This document shows, one piece after another, positions 17,571 to 26,488 of a stretch of DNA of 64,000 nucleotides. The first letter of the stretch is position 1, and each line of letters begins with the position of its first letter. The translations under genes were made by a program, and so were the position numbers. The notes beneath the pieces were generated by a model, which saw only the letters and a list, made by a program, of their open reading frames with translations, was not told where the DNA came from and did no database searches. Origin of the DNA: Chloroflexus sp. Y-396-1 (lineage in GTDB: Bacteria > Chloroflexota > Chloroflexia > Chloroflexales > Chloroflexaceae); contig NZ_KI911784.1 in NCBI RefSeq assembly GCF_000516515.1, forward strand, positions 4,502,633-4,566,632, in the 5' to 3' direction.

Positions 17571-19295
17571 CTACCGGGCCGCCATCGCCAACGCAATCCC
17601 CTGTGCACGATACACTGGCCACTCAGCTTGTGGTGCAACACTAATCACAATCGCATCACCAGAAAGGCGCGCTACACCGGCAACAGAAGTGCCATCAGCA
17701 CGCTGACCAATAAATGTTACGAGTTGACTCCCATCAGGAAGTCGATAAGGCGCTTCACTCTCGGTAACAGTTACCCAATCGACAACCGTTTGTGCCCATC
17801 GGTCAGCACTGAGGAGGGTTGGATCGGTAACGCTTCGCCGACCGAGAAACCGCCCTCGATAGGTCGCCGCCAAATCGGTTGCCTGGGTTGTCGGCAATAA
17901 TTCCCAATCAGTAGGAAACATGATTGCCCCGGCAACAATCTGGGCAGTAACCAGACCGGCCGGCGCCCAGACCAGGCGACTGGCATAATCAACGCCTGTC
18001 ACCAACCGTCGCTGTGGTTCACCCAACGGTGATACCTGCCAAATTTCGCCCATTCCCATATCGGTATACAGCGGAGCATTCGGATCGGCATTCGGGTTCC
18101 ACGCTGATGGTACCATCACTGCCAATGCACTTCCATCAGGCGCCCAGGTCGCAGCCGTGACTCGCGGCAACCTGATCGTCAATTGACCACGCAGCCTCAG
18201 ATTCCCATCTGGTAAAGCCTCACTACGTTCTCCGAGCAGTTCAATCAGGTACAGCTTCCATACATCATAGCCGGTAAAGCCTCGTGCATCGCTAAAGTTA
18301 TACTCCACCAGCGCCAGTTGTTTTCCATCAGGCGAAAAAGCTGGCGGACGATGCCAGCCGGCTCCGGCCAGCGTCGGTACACCACCACCGGCACTACTAT
18401 CGGCAATCATCGTCAGGTTGATGTCCACGAGGGCCTGATAACCCAAAAAACGTTGATACGCCACTTCTCGTGCATTGGGCGACCACACCGGTGCATAGAC
18501 AACGAGACCCGTTTCGGGTGAACCATCGGCAGTGGCAAAATTCCACTCGTTCGCACCAGCACGATTGATCAAACGAATAGCATTCCGCTCTCCAACAAAA
18601 GTCAAGAACGACGGCTGAGTTGTTGGAGGCGTTGCGAAAGCTAGACGACGGCCATCGGAGGCGAAACCAGGATCACATCCCGGACCGAGTGCACGCTCAG
18701 TCGCTGTCGGCACATCAAAAATATAGACAGTCGCCACAGTACACCAGCGACTCCACCGTTCCCAATCGAACGGCAGGATCGGTTCCTGAGACGCAGCAGC
18801 ATACGCTAGCGCCAGGCCATCTGGAGTCCAGCTCAAGCTATATGCAATGCGACCATCGATCAACCCACGCACAGCACCGCTCGCCCGATCAACAATACTG
18901 ATACCTTGATCGGTCGCAACGGCAATCTGTCGACCACTAACATCGACCGCCCAATCAAGCACCTCAGACGCCAAAGTGCGCTCTCGACCGCTAACCGGAT
19001 CAAACGCTACTAACGTTCTCTCACGTAAAAACAGTATCTCAGCGGGGTATGTTGGAGCAATGAGGTTGGGCTGTGCAATGACCGTTGGAGTTGGCGGAGC
19101 GAGTGTTGGTTCAGTTGTTGGCACTATTGTCGGTGAAGGTGTTGGTACCGCCGTTGGTACCACACGAGTTGCCATAGGTTCGGTAACTGTTGGCGAAGCG
19201 GAAGGTAAGGAGGGTGATGGTATTGGAGTAGGCGATATAGCCGTTGCGCATCCAGCCAATAATGACAGAAACAACACCCAAAGATGGCGCAGCAT
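17571..19295 (-). CDS. Lipoprotein with TolB/WD40-like beta-propeller repeats
   Basis: About 574 residues. Starting at 19295, the protein has a lipoprotein signal peptide (LWVLFLSLLAGC, lipobox LAGC) and then a Pro/Thr/Ser-rich linker of about 70 residues. The rest shows propeller-type repeats such as SWTPDGLALAYA, FASDGRRLAFA, AFSPDGKQLALVE and TWAPDGSALAVMV, the TolB/PD40 'W-PDG--LA' pattern. It is probably anchored on the outer face of the membrane; the ligand or enzyme role is unknown. A longer frame to 19403 exists but would bury the signal peptide. GGGAG lies just upstream of the chosen ATG. Confidence 0.83.
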   Translation of the reverse strand: MLRHLWVLFLSLLAGCATAISPTPIPSPSLPSASPTVTEPMATRVVPTAVPTPSPTIVPTTEPTLAPPTPTVIAQPNLIAPTYPAEILFLRERTLVAFDPVSGRERTLASEVLDWAVDVSGRQIAVATDQGISIVDRASGAVRGLIDGRIAYSLSWTPDGLALAYAAASQEPILPFDWERWSRWCTVATVYIFDVPTATERALGPGCDPGFASDGRRLAFATPPTTQPSFLTFVGERNAIRLINRAGANEWNFATADGSPETGLVVYAPVWSPNAREVAYQRFLGYQALVDINLTMIADSSAGGGVPTLAGAGWHRPPAFSPDGKQLALVEYNFSDARGFTGYDVWKLYLIELLGERSEALPDGNLRLRGQLTIRLPRVTAATWAPDGSALAVMVPSAWNPNADPNAPLYTDMGMGEIWQVSPLGEPQRRLVTGVDYASRLVWAPAGLVTAQIVAGAIMFPTDWELLPTTQATDLAATYRGRFLGRRSVTDPTLLSADRWAQTVVDWVTVTESEAPYRLPDGSQLVTFIGQRADGTSVAGVARLSGDAIVISVAPQAEWPVYRAQGIALAMAAR

Positions 19296-19688
19296 GAGAC
19301 ACTCCCTCTGCCCAAAATACCTGTCTCTATCATGACGAACGCAGCCTGAAACCGGTTCCCGCGCATCATCGAGCGAGAATGAAACGCGGCTAAGTGCACA
19401 CACCGCCGATGATCAGAGGATTGCGCACCGGGCACAACCACCACTCCATGAGGAGGCATGAGATAGGAACCCAGCGCGTTTCACCTCACTCAATGACCTT
19501 GCTGCTTCCTACTAGCATCCTTCCTTTCTGTGTGGGAGCGGAAGGAGGCAGGTTGGGGAAACCGCGATCACGCTCCTCGCCCTTCTCTGCATCATCATGG
19601 CAGGGAGAGAAAGAACGACGAAAAGCGCTGTAGCCCACAGAAGCGAATCGCCACGGTGTACCGCTATCGCCCGCCAATACACTGAACC
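19296..19688. other. Intergenic region with repeat remnant
   Basis: 393 bp between two minus-strand lipoprotein genes. It contains the GGGAGCGGAAGG word (19534-19545) shared with the hairpin at 3558-3590, here within a weaker hairpin (TCCTTCC paired with GGAAGGA). No supported gene is seen. Confidence 0.5.
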
Positions 19689-20639
19689 TTACTGCTGGGC
19701 AAGCGTGGTCACATCAACCAAAATCTCGATCTTACCCGCAGCCTCAGCCGCCTTCCGCAACTCAGCTACCCACGGCAGAAACGTCGTACTAAACGCCTCT
19801 TGGCCAGCAGGCGTCTCCAGAAATGCCCGATCATCAAACGAGCGTACCTGTGGCCCTTCAATAACTTCAATGATATGCCAGCCAAAATCGGTCTGCACAA
19901 GGCGCAACTCACCTGGCGCCATACTAAAGACCGCTTCATCAAACGGCGCTACATAAACTCCACGTGGCGCCCAGCCCAGATCACCCCCTTGCGCCGCCGA
20001 TCCCGGATCATCAGAACGTGCCCGCGCCAGAGCCGCAAAATCGGCTCCTCTTTGTAATTCGGCTAAAATTGCCTCTGCGGTTGCCTTCCGACTTGCGGCC
20101 TCTTCAGGCATAGCAGCAACCAGAATATGGCGAGCGCGTACCTGTTCAGCCGTGGTATACTTCAATAACATCTGCTCGATCAACTGATCGCGACCCAAGA
20201 GACGGCGCAACTCTTGCACATCGGCAATCTTATTCTCTCGCAAGAAGACCTGAAATTGGGCATCATCACCACCAGCCTGGGCTAGCCGCAACTGCTCAAC
20301 CTGCCCATCAATGACCGACTCATCAATCGTCGCGCCCTCTGCCAGAGCCGCCTGCACAACCAGTTCGACATCGATCATCTGATCAAGAATTGCCTTAACA
20401 TCACTGTTCGGCAGATAAAACCGATCAAAATCACGCCGCAAAATAAAGGCATCCCCCACTCGTGCAATCGCATCCGCCGGCGCCGAAGATGATTGGGTCG
20501 GCGTTGATGACCCCGGAGGCACGTTCGTCGTTGGGGAACCGGCAACGGTCGGGCCTGACGGCGCACCACAGGCAGTCAACATCAGAATCACGACTAATCC
20601 GATCCACACCGTATGCCGAAGCAACCAGTTCGTACTCAC
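19689..20639 (-). CDS. Parvulin-type peptidyl-prolyl isomerase lipoprotein (PrsA/SurA-like foldase)
   Basis: A 316-residue protein. The signal peptide ends in a lipobox (LMLTACG), followed by a Ser/Thr/Pro linker. The SurA_N-like helical domain (about 55-165) precedes a parvulin domain: VRARHILVA, FAALARARSDDPGSAAQGGDLGW and FGWHIIEVIEG are the family landmarks. It helps fold exported proteins outside the membrane. Translation starts at GTG with AAGGAG 6-7 nt upstream. Confidence 0.9.
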   Translation of the reverse strand: MSTNWLLRHTVWIGLVVILMLTACGAPSGPTVAGSPTTNVPPGSSTPTQSSSAPADAIARVGDAFILRRDFDRFYLPNSDVKAILDQMIDVELVVQAALAEGATIDESVIDGQVEQLRLAQAGGDDAQFQVFLRENKIADVQELRRLLGRDQLIEQMLLKYTTAEQVRARHILVAAMPEEAASRKATAEAILAELQRGADFAALARARSDDPGSAAQGGDLGWAPRGVYVAPFDEAVFSMAPGELRLVQTDFGWHIIEVIEGPQVRSFDDRAFLETPAGQEAFSTTFLPWVAELRKAAEAAGKIEILVDVTTLAQQ

Positions 20640-21314
20640 AAAGAACTCCTTCTAAACCACCAACATGGTGCTCACAATTGACGCACCATAACACGGGTAT
20701 CGTACCACATGTTCCTGAGCGGCAGGCGGCTATCTTCCGTTTTGCATACCGCCAGGAAACGGTATCACACACCTGTGCTGCACCCTGAAGGGTTTGGCAA
20801 TTCAGATGCTGCAACAAGGTGGTTGTTTCAATGAAGAACAAGCTACAGGGTGAATATCTGAAATACACGATGAATCCAGTATACTCGCCAAGGTCTTTCG
20901 CAAGTGGAACAAAGAAAGGAAATCGCTTCTCCATTTCACTTCTCTTACCTAAGCTCGTATCTGGTTTTCTTCATTATCGTTATTGGATAAGAAAAGAACG
21001 TTGAAAAGACTTAAATGTCTACAGATCTCCTGGTCAATCACCGAACAAGGTGGTATAATGGTCTATATGACGTCATAAGTGCGTATCATGAGGCTTTCGC
21101 CGAAACAGTCACTTCTTGGACAAGTGCCAGAGCACAATCGGATGACGGCAGAGAAATTGTTTCAGAAGTGGCGAGGGAAGATATTACCCGTCCGTAAGCA
21201 TATTTCTCAGGCATGAATGGAAATACGAGAAAGATTTGATCTACTTTGTTATGTATCACTCACACCCATATCAGGAATTTCAAACTCAATAAGATATATC
21301 AAGGTATACTATTG
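20640..21314. other. Upstream region of the ssp cassette
   Basis: 675 bp between the divergently oriented foldase gene and sspB. It contains the probable cassette promoter at 21031-21059. A 60-codon frame at 21015-21197 overlaps that promoter and has no recognisable features. No transposase or integrase remnant is recognised. Confidence 0.55.
21031..21059 (+). promoter_or_regulatory. Probable promoter of the ssp cassette
   Basis: TGGTCA (21031-21036), 17-bp spacer, perfect TATAAT (21054-21059). It predicts a leader of about 250 nt to sspB. This is the only good promoter seen before the six-gene unit. Confidence 0.5.
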
Positions 21315-22241
21315 ATGAACACACAACTTCCAGACACTGTTAGCTTCAGTGGACACGAAACCTTTACCCTACGTAGTAATTGGCTCAAGAAGGCATTCGA
21401 TCTGCTTAAAGAAACGCCTGACTTGTTCCGCTGCCAGGACGCTTTCGTCAGGTTGGGCGTTGGCAAAAACATGGCTCAAGCCATTCGATTCTGGGCTACT
21501 GCAACTAGGCTCTTTAGGAGAACAGAAAACGGAAACTTAGAGCCAACCAGGCTTGGTGAGGAACTCCTCGCGGATAACGGTTGGGATCCGTTTCTCGTTA
21601 CCGCAACATCGCACTGGCTGATTCATTATCAGATCACCTCTCGCCCAAATATGACATTTACGTGGTACTATACATTTAATATTCTTAAACGTGGTGAATT
21701 TACGATTCATTCATTATCAGAAAAAATCAGTGAATATCTAGTTCAGATAGATCGCAAAAAACCTTCAAAAACTACTTTAGAACGAGATATTGATTGTATG
21801 ATTCGCTGTTATACTCGACCGTCAACTACGCAGCCAACGTTTGCCGAAGATGCGTTACATTGTCCATTAAATGATCTCTATCTTGTTCAAACTCTCTCTG
21901 ATCAGACAGGTACTCATTATTACTTGACGAGTGGTTCCCAACCATCTTTACCTGATGCTCTAGTTGCATTCGCGGCATTAGAACAAGCCCGTTACCTCAA
22001 GCGTCATACGCTTACCTTCAACGAGCTCGCTTACGGTGAGCGCTCACCGGGACGAATCTTCCGCCTTGATGAGGATAGCCTGCTTAGCCGATTATTCCAG
22101 TTTGAAGAATTGACGAACGGCCAGGCAACATATAGTGATAGTGGAGGCATTCGTCAAATTATGTGGCGAACTATCGACGATCCAGAGCTTGATTGGTCAC
22201 TCCTTCGAATTGCATTCTCGCGTGAAACCACCTATGCTTGA
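21315..22241 (+). CDS. sspB: DUF4007 family protein, SspB-like (DNA phosphorothioation)
   Basis: 308 residues opening MNTQLPDTVSFSGHETFTLR. The SGHETFTLR...WLKKAFD segment, followed by LGVGKNMAQAIRFWATA, matches the DUF4007 family as I recall it. In Ssp systems SspB is a DUF4007 protein with DNA-nicking activity needed to place sulfur in one DNA strand. The nicking role here is by analogy. The start at ATG 21315 is chosen over a TTG-initiated frame at 21246: AAGG lies 10 nt upstream and the SGHETF block normally sits near the N-terminus. It overlaps sspC by 8 bp. It is the first gene of the six-gene cassette. Confidence 0.82.
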   Translation: MNTQLPDTVSFSGHETFTLRSNWLKKAFDLLKETPDLFRCQDAFVRLGVGKNMAQAIRFWATATRLFRRTENGNLEPTRLGEELLADNGWDPFLVTATSHWLIHYQITSRPNMTFTWYYTFNILKRGEFTIHSLSEKISEYLVQIDRKKPSKTTLERDIDCMIRCYTRPSTTQPTFAEDALHCPLNDLYLVQTLSDQTGTHYYLTSGSQPSLPDALVAFAALEQARYLKRHTLTFNELAYGERSPGRIFRLDEDSLLSRLFQFEELTNGQATYSDSGGIRQIMWRTIDDPELDWSLLRIAFSRETTYA

Positions 22242-25200
22242 TCTGATTTCCATATCGTCACGATTTACCCGATCGGTTCACATTCATCATGACTTTCGAG
22301 ATTTACGCCATCTTCTTGATGGTTATGTGGTAACTCCACTTATTCAACAAACCACAATTCGTATTCTTCGCGGTCTACATTCCGAAAATCGCGAGCGTGC
22401 TTTTTCGATCATTGGCCCTTTCGGAGCAGGTAAATCGGCGTTTGCCTTGTTTCTTGCTCACTTTTTGCAACGTAATGTCCAGTCGCGACACGTGTTACTC
22501 TCATCTTTGCATGCCGATAGTAATGTATTCCCGGTTGATGTTCCTTCCTTGTTGGCAGTCACTGTGCCAGGGAATAACACATCGCTCCGGTATGCTATTG
22601 TTCAGGCGCTTGTCGATGCCCTAAAACGTTCACGAATCAGGATACCCGAAACTATTCGCCAGGCTGGTAAGGAAGCCCTTGATCCGGTAAAAACCGCTGA
22701 GCTTGTTGAACAAACTGCCCACTATCTCAAGGAGCAAGGCCAATTCAAGGGAATTGTGTTGATCATTGACGAGTTGGGTCAGTACCTCGATTATGCAGCC
22801 CGTCATAATGATGAACGAGATCTCTTCGTACTACAAACACTGGCCGAAACCGCAGCGCGCAGTGGTGAAACACCGATCCTTGTCGTAACCATTCTCCACC
22901 AGGCATTTGAACACTACACTACCTACGCAGGTCCACGACGGCGGATTGAGTGGGCTAAGGTTCAGGGACGATTTGTTGATCTGGCATTTCAAGAACCAAC
23001 CAGCCAGATGGTACGCTTAATCGCTGCAGCATTGCGACCTGGAGGGAATATTGACCCACTCATGTCGCAACGACGGCAGTGGGCAGCACGGATTGCACCA
23101 ATGACCGAGGAACTAGGTTTACGCCCGATTGAGATAAACTACACCGAGTGGCAACAGATTATTGCCGACAGCTTTCCTCTCCACCCAATGACGTTGCTTG
23201 CGTTACCAGGCATTGTTCGTCAACTTGCGCAAAACGAACGTTCGTTGTTTGCATTCCTGAGTTCAGATGAACCATGGGGTCTCCGCGACGTGTTGGCTCA
23301 GGCAAAAGAGGATGACATTCCTATCTATCGATTGACACATCTGTTCTCGTATATCGAAACTAACTTGGGTGCCGGCTTGTTTACGCGCGGTCGAGGCCGC
23401 CGTTGGGCAGAACTAGTTGAGGCACGTACCGCTCTATCGAGCCGTGATCCGGTCTGCCTTGATACACTAACCGTGATCGGGGTGCTCGGTGCTCTTGAGC
23501 GTGCAGCCGGTATGCGCGCTTGTCAGGCGCATATCGCCTTTGCCCTCACTGACGACCCAACAGATCTAGCAATTGCTCGTGCACTTGACATCTTGCAGAC
23601 ACACAAACATATCGTTTATCGTCGGTATCGAGACAGCTTCGTACTTTGGGAAGGGAGTGATCTCGATCTCGAGACACTTACTCAAAATGTACGACGTTCG
23701 CTTACGGAACGATACACGCTTTGCGAACTACTTCACCGATATACTGATATTACACCACGCATCGCCCGCCAACACAGTTATCGCACGGGTGCAACAAGAG
23801 TCTTCGCTATACGTTATATCGACGTCAGTCAACTCACTCCTTCTCTACCGCTAACGACTGAACACGATGGCGAAATATTACACATCGTCCCGGCAAATGA
23901 TGAAGAGCATTCACAGGCATACCAATGGGCAACAGACGCGGCACGGGCACATGAAACAGCACGAGTTATTGTTATTCCCAAACGCATCGACGAATTCTAT
24001 GATTTGCTCCTTGAAGCCGCAGCATTACGAGTTATTCTTGAAGAACAGCCAGAGTTAGAACATGACCGTGTTGCCCGGCGTGAGGTCAATAGCCGGTTAC
24101 TTGAAGTAGAACAGGATCTCCGGGCTGTCATTCGTAGAACCTTTGGTTTCCAAAATGATTGGTTTTATCGGGGACAAGCTGTTGCCATTACCAATGAGCG
24201 GCACATTGACAACCTACTTTCTCAGGCTGCTGACAACACATACGCACTGAGCCCACGGATCTGGAATGAACTGATCGTGCGCGATGTCATCTCATCGGCG
24301 GCAGCTAAAGCACGACGAGATCTGATAGCAGCACTCCTGACACACTCAGAGCAAGAAATGTTTGGCCTCGTCGGTTATCCACCCGAACGAGCTATCTACG
24401 CTAGCATCTTTCAAGCGGGGGGTCTCCATCATCAGCGATCTGATGGAACCTGGGAGATCGGTCCTCCTCTCGACCCCGATCCACTCCATTTACGACCGGT
24501 CTGGCAGGCCTTGGAAGACAGATTACGGTCAGCAACAACCACACCACTGCAACTCACTGAATTATATGCCCATATACAACAACCACCTTACGGAGTAAAG
24601 GCGGGCTTACTACCAATACTGTTTGTTGCTTTCTATGTCGCTCAGGCCGGTGAATTGATGTTCTACGAGCATGGCAACTATGTACCGATGCCTGATATGG
24701 CAATGTTTGAGCGGCTATTAGCCCGACCTTCTTATTTTGCAGTGAGACTTTGTCAGGCCAGAGGAATCCGCTTACAAGTCTATCGAAAACTTGCCGCGGT
24801 GTTCGCTCCGCAGGCACTTCAACAACGCATTCAACCCGCACTCCTAGCGGTGTCTATCCGGATTTTGCGCATCTATCATCAGCTCCCGGTGTATAGTAAA
24901 CAGACAAAGCAGATAAGTCATCTTGCCCAATCGATTCGTGCAGCACTTAAGGAGGCTCGTGCACCGGATGAATTACTCTTTGTTCTCTTACCACAGGCAT
25001 GTCAACTACAGCCATTCAGTGATACTGACCAAGATGATGCAACAACTATCGACCTGTTTCTTTCATATCTACAACAGGGGCTAAAAGAGCTTCAGCAAGC
25101 GTTCCCAATGTTGCTGCAAACAATCGCGCAACATACGATGCAGGCCTTTCATCTCAGCGGGGATCCGGCACAAGCCCATTTCTTACTCTTGCATCGCTAC

Positions 25201-25635
25201 CAACGAATTGCACATCTTATCAACGAACCGCAACTCTACGCGCTTGGCGCTCGTTTGGAAACTGCACCTCCAAACGGTGAGGCCTGGTCTACTAGTCTGG
25301 CAGCACTCGTCGTGAAACGACCACCGGATCAGTGGCAAGATGATGATCTACCGGTGTTTCAGGCTGCGATCCGTGAGCTTGCACAACGTTTTGCTGCTGC
25401 TGAAGAACTTGCGCTCTATGCTACACAAACCTCTTCGCACCATGATATGATACGAATTAGTCTTACGAATGGTAGAAGAGAGTTGAGTCGTATTGTTCAT
25501 CTCCAGCGTCATCCGCAGATTCAAACAGTACGAGATGAGATACGAAAGATTCTATATGGTACAAATAGCCTCAGTAAAGAACAACAGATTAGCGCACTTA
25601 TTGAGATATTGCAATCATTGTTACAGGATGAATAG
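22234..25635 (+). CDS. sspC: Large P-loop ATPase, SspC-like
   Basis: 1,133 residues. Walker A is GPFGAGKS at about residues 61-68 and Walker B is GIVLIIDELGQYLDY with Asp-Glu at about 179-180, giving an AAA/STAND-like ATPase module at the N-terminus. The remaining roughly 800 residues are helical and not recognised. SspC is the ATPase of the SspBCD modification complex, but BrxC and DUF6079-type ATPases look similar at this level. The position between a DUF4007 gene and a PAPS-reductase-like gene decides for SspC. The start at 22234 overlaps the sspB stop, a typical coupling; the 99 bp upstream in frame lie inside sspB. Confidence 0.8.
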   Translation: MLDLISISSRFTRSVHIHHDFRDLRHLLDGYVVTPLIQQTTIRILRGLHSENRERAFSIIGPFGAGKSAFALFLAHFLQRNVQSRHVLLSSLHADSNVFPVDVPSLLAVTVPGNNTSLRYAIVQALVDALKRSRIRIPETIRQAGKEALDPVKTAELVEQTAHYLKEQGQFKGIVLIIDELGQYLDYAARHNDERDLFVLQTLAETAARSGETPILVVTILHQAFEHYTTYAGPRRRIEWAKVQGRFVDLAFQEPTSQMVRLIAAALRPGGNIDPLMSQRRQWAARIAPMTEELGLRPIEINYTEWQQIIADSFPLHPMTLLALPGIVRQLAQNERSLFAFLSSDEPWGLRDVLAQAKEDDIPIYRLTHLFSYIETNLGAGLFTRGRGRRWAELVEARTALSSRDPVCLDTLTVIGVLGALERAAGMRACQAHIAFALTDDPTDLAIARALDILQTHKHIVYRRYRDSFVLWEGSDLDLETLTQNVRRSLTERYTLCELLHRYTDITPRIARQHSYRTGATRVFAIRYIDVSQLTPSLPLTTEHDGEILHIVPANDEEHSQAYQWATDAARAHETARVIVIPKRIDEFYDLLLEAAALRVILEEQPELEHDRVARREVNSRLLEVEQDLRAVIRRTFGFQNDWFYRGQAVAITNERHIDNLLSQAADNTYALSPRIWNELIVRDVISSAAAKARRDLIAALLTHSEQEMFGLVGYPPERAIYASIFQAGGLHHQRSDGTWEIGPPLDPDPLHLRPVWQALEDRLRSATTTPLQLTELYAHIQQPPYGVKAGLLPILFVAFYVAQAGELMFYEHGNYVPMPDMAMFERLLARPSYFAVRLCQARGIRLQVYRKLAAVFAPQALQQRIQPALLAVSIRILRIYHQLPVYSKQTKQISHLAQSIRAALKEARAPDELLFVLLPQACQLQPFSDTDQDDATTIDLFLSYLQQGLKELQQAFPMLLQTIAQHTMQAFHLSGDPAQAHFLLLHRYQRIAHLINEPQLYALGARLETAPPNGEAWSTSLAALVVKRPPDQWQDDDLPVFQAAIRELAQRFAAAEELALYATQTSSHHDMIRISLTNGRRELSRIVHLQRHPQIQTVRDEIRKILYGTNSLSKEQQISALIEILQSLLQDE

Positions 25636-25648
25636 GAGAATATAGTAT

Positions 25649-26482
25649 ATGCCATCTCAACGAGATATTATCGAGCAATGGGCAGCTCGTCCTGGCCGAC
25701 ACATTGTCAACTTGAGTGGTGGGAAAGACAGCACTGCACTTGCAATTTTTCTTCACGATAAGATCCCACAGCTCGAATATGTATTCTGTGATACCCACAA
25801 AGAGCTGCCAGAAACGTATGCGTATCTTGACCGTTTAGAATCATTTTTACAAAAGAAGATTACAAAACTTAATCCAGAGCGAGGATTTGATCACTGGCTC
25901 GATATATACGGTGGTATGTTGCCATCAGCGCAGGTACGCTGGTGCACTCGTAAGCTGAAGATTGAACCGTTTGAGGCCTATATCGGTAATGATCTGGTTT
26001 GGAGTTACATTGGTATTCGGGCGGATGAAGGTCGTAATGGATATATTTCAACTAAACCCAATGTTCATCCCGTATATCCATTCAAAGAACTCGGTATGAC
26101 CATCACTGATATTGAAGCAATTCTGGAAAACAGTGGGTTAGGACTTCCGGAATACTACAAATGGCGTCAACGAAGTGGCTGTTTCTTCTGCTTTTTCCAA
26201 CGTACTGGTGAGTGGATTGGCCTAAAGGAACATCACCCTGATCTCTTCGAGCAAGCAAAGGCATATGAGTCAGAACGAGGTGGAGAGCATTTTTACTGGC
26301 GTCAGCGCGAAAGTTTAGCAGAATTAGAGAAACCCGAACGAGTTGCTCAGATAAAGCGTGAACACGCATTTCGTCTCGAACAAGAGCGAAAGAGGCGACC
26401 AAACCGTCCGCTGATAGAGCTTTTGGGGGCAATACTTGATGCCGAGGATGACGAAAAGGGATGTGATATTTGTCATTTGTGA
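25649..26482 (+). CDS. sspD: PAPS-reductase-like ATP pyrophosphatase, SspD-like sulfur transferase
   Basis: 277 residues with the PP-loop SGGKDS at residues 23-28, then FCDTHKELPET (the N-type adenine site of PAPS reductases) and Cys99 in WCTRKLK. Paired cysteines Cys178/Cys181 (GCFFC) and Cys272/Cys275 (CDIC at the extreme C-terminus) could bind an iron-sulfur cluster, as in DndC. In Ssp systems SspD activates the DNA backbone phosphate with ATP for sulfur insertion. At 277 residues it is well short of typical DndC, which favours SspD. It lies 13 bp after sspC and 6 bp before the next gene. Confidence 0.85.
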   Translation: MPSQRDIIEQWAARPGRHIVNLSGGKDSTALAIFLHDKIPQLEYVFCDTHKELPETYAYLDRLESFLQKKITKLNPERGFDHWLDIYGGMLPSAQVRWCTRKLKIEPFEAYIGNDLVWSYIGIRADEGRNGYISTKPNVHPVYPFKELGMTITDIEAILENSGLGLPEYYKWRQRSGCFFCFFQRTGEWIGLKEHHPDLFEQAKAYESERGGEHFYWRQRESLAELEKPERVAQIKREHAFRLEQERKRRPNRPLIELLGAILDAEDDEKGCDICHL

Positions 26483-26488
26483 GGTTGA

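Noticed and set aside
21015-21197. Small gene before sspB
   Set aside because: The 60-codon frame overlaps the predicted promoter, lacks a ribosome site and has no recognisable sequence.
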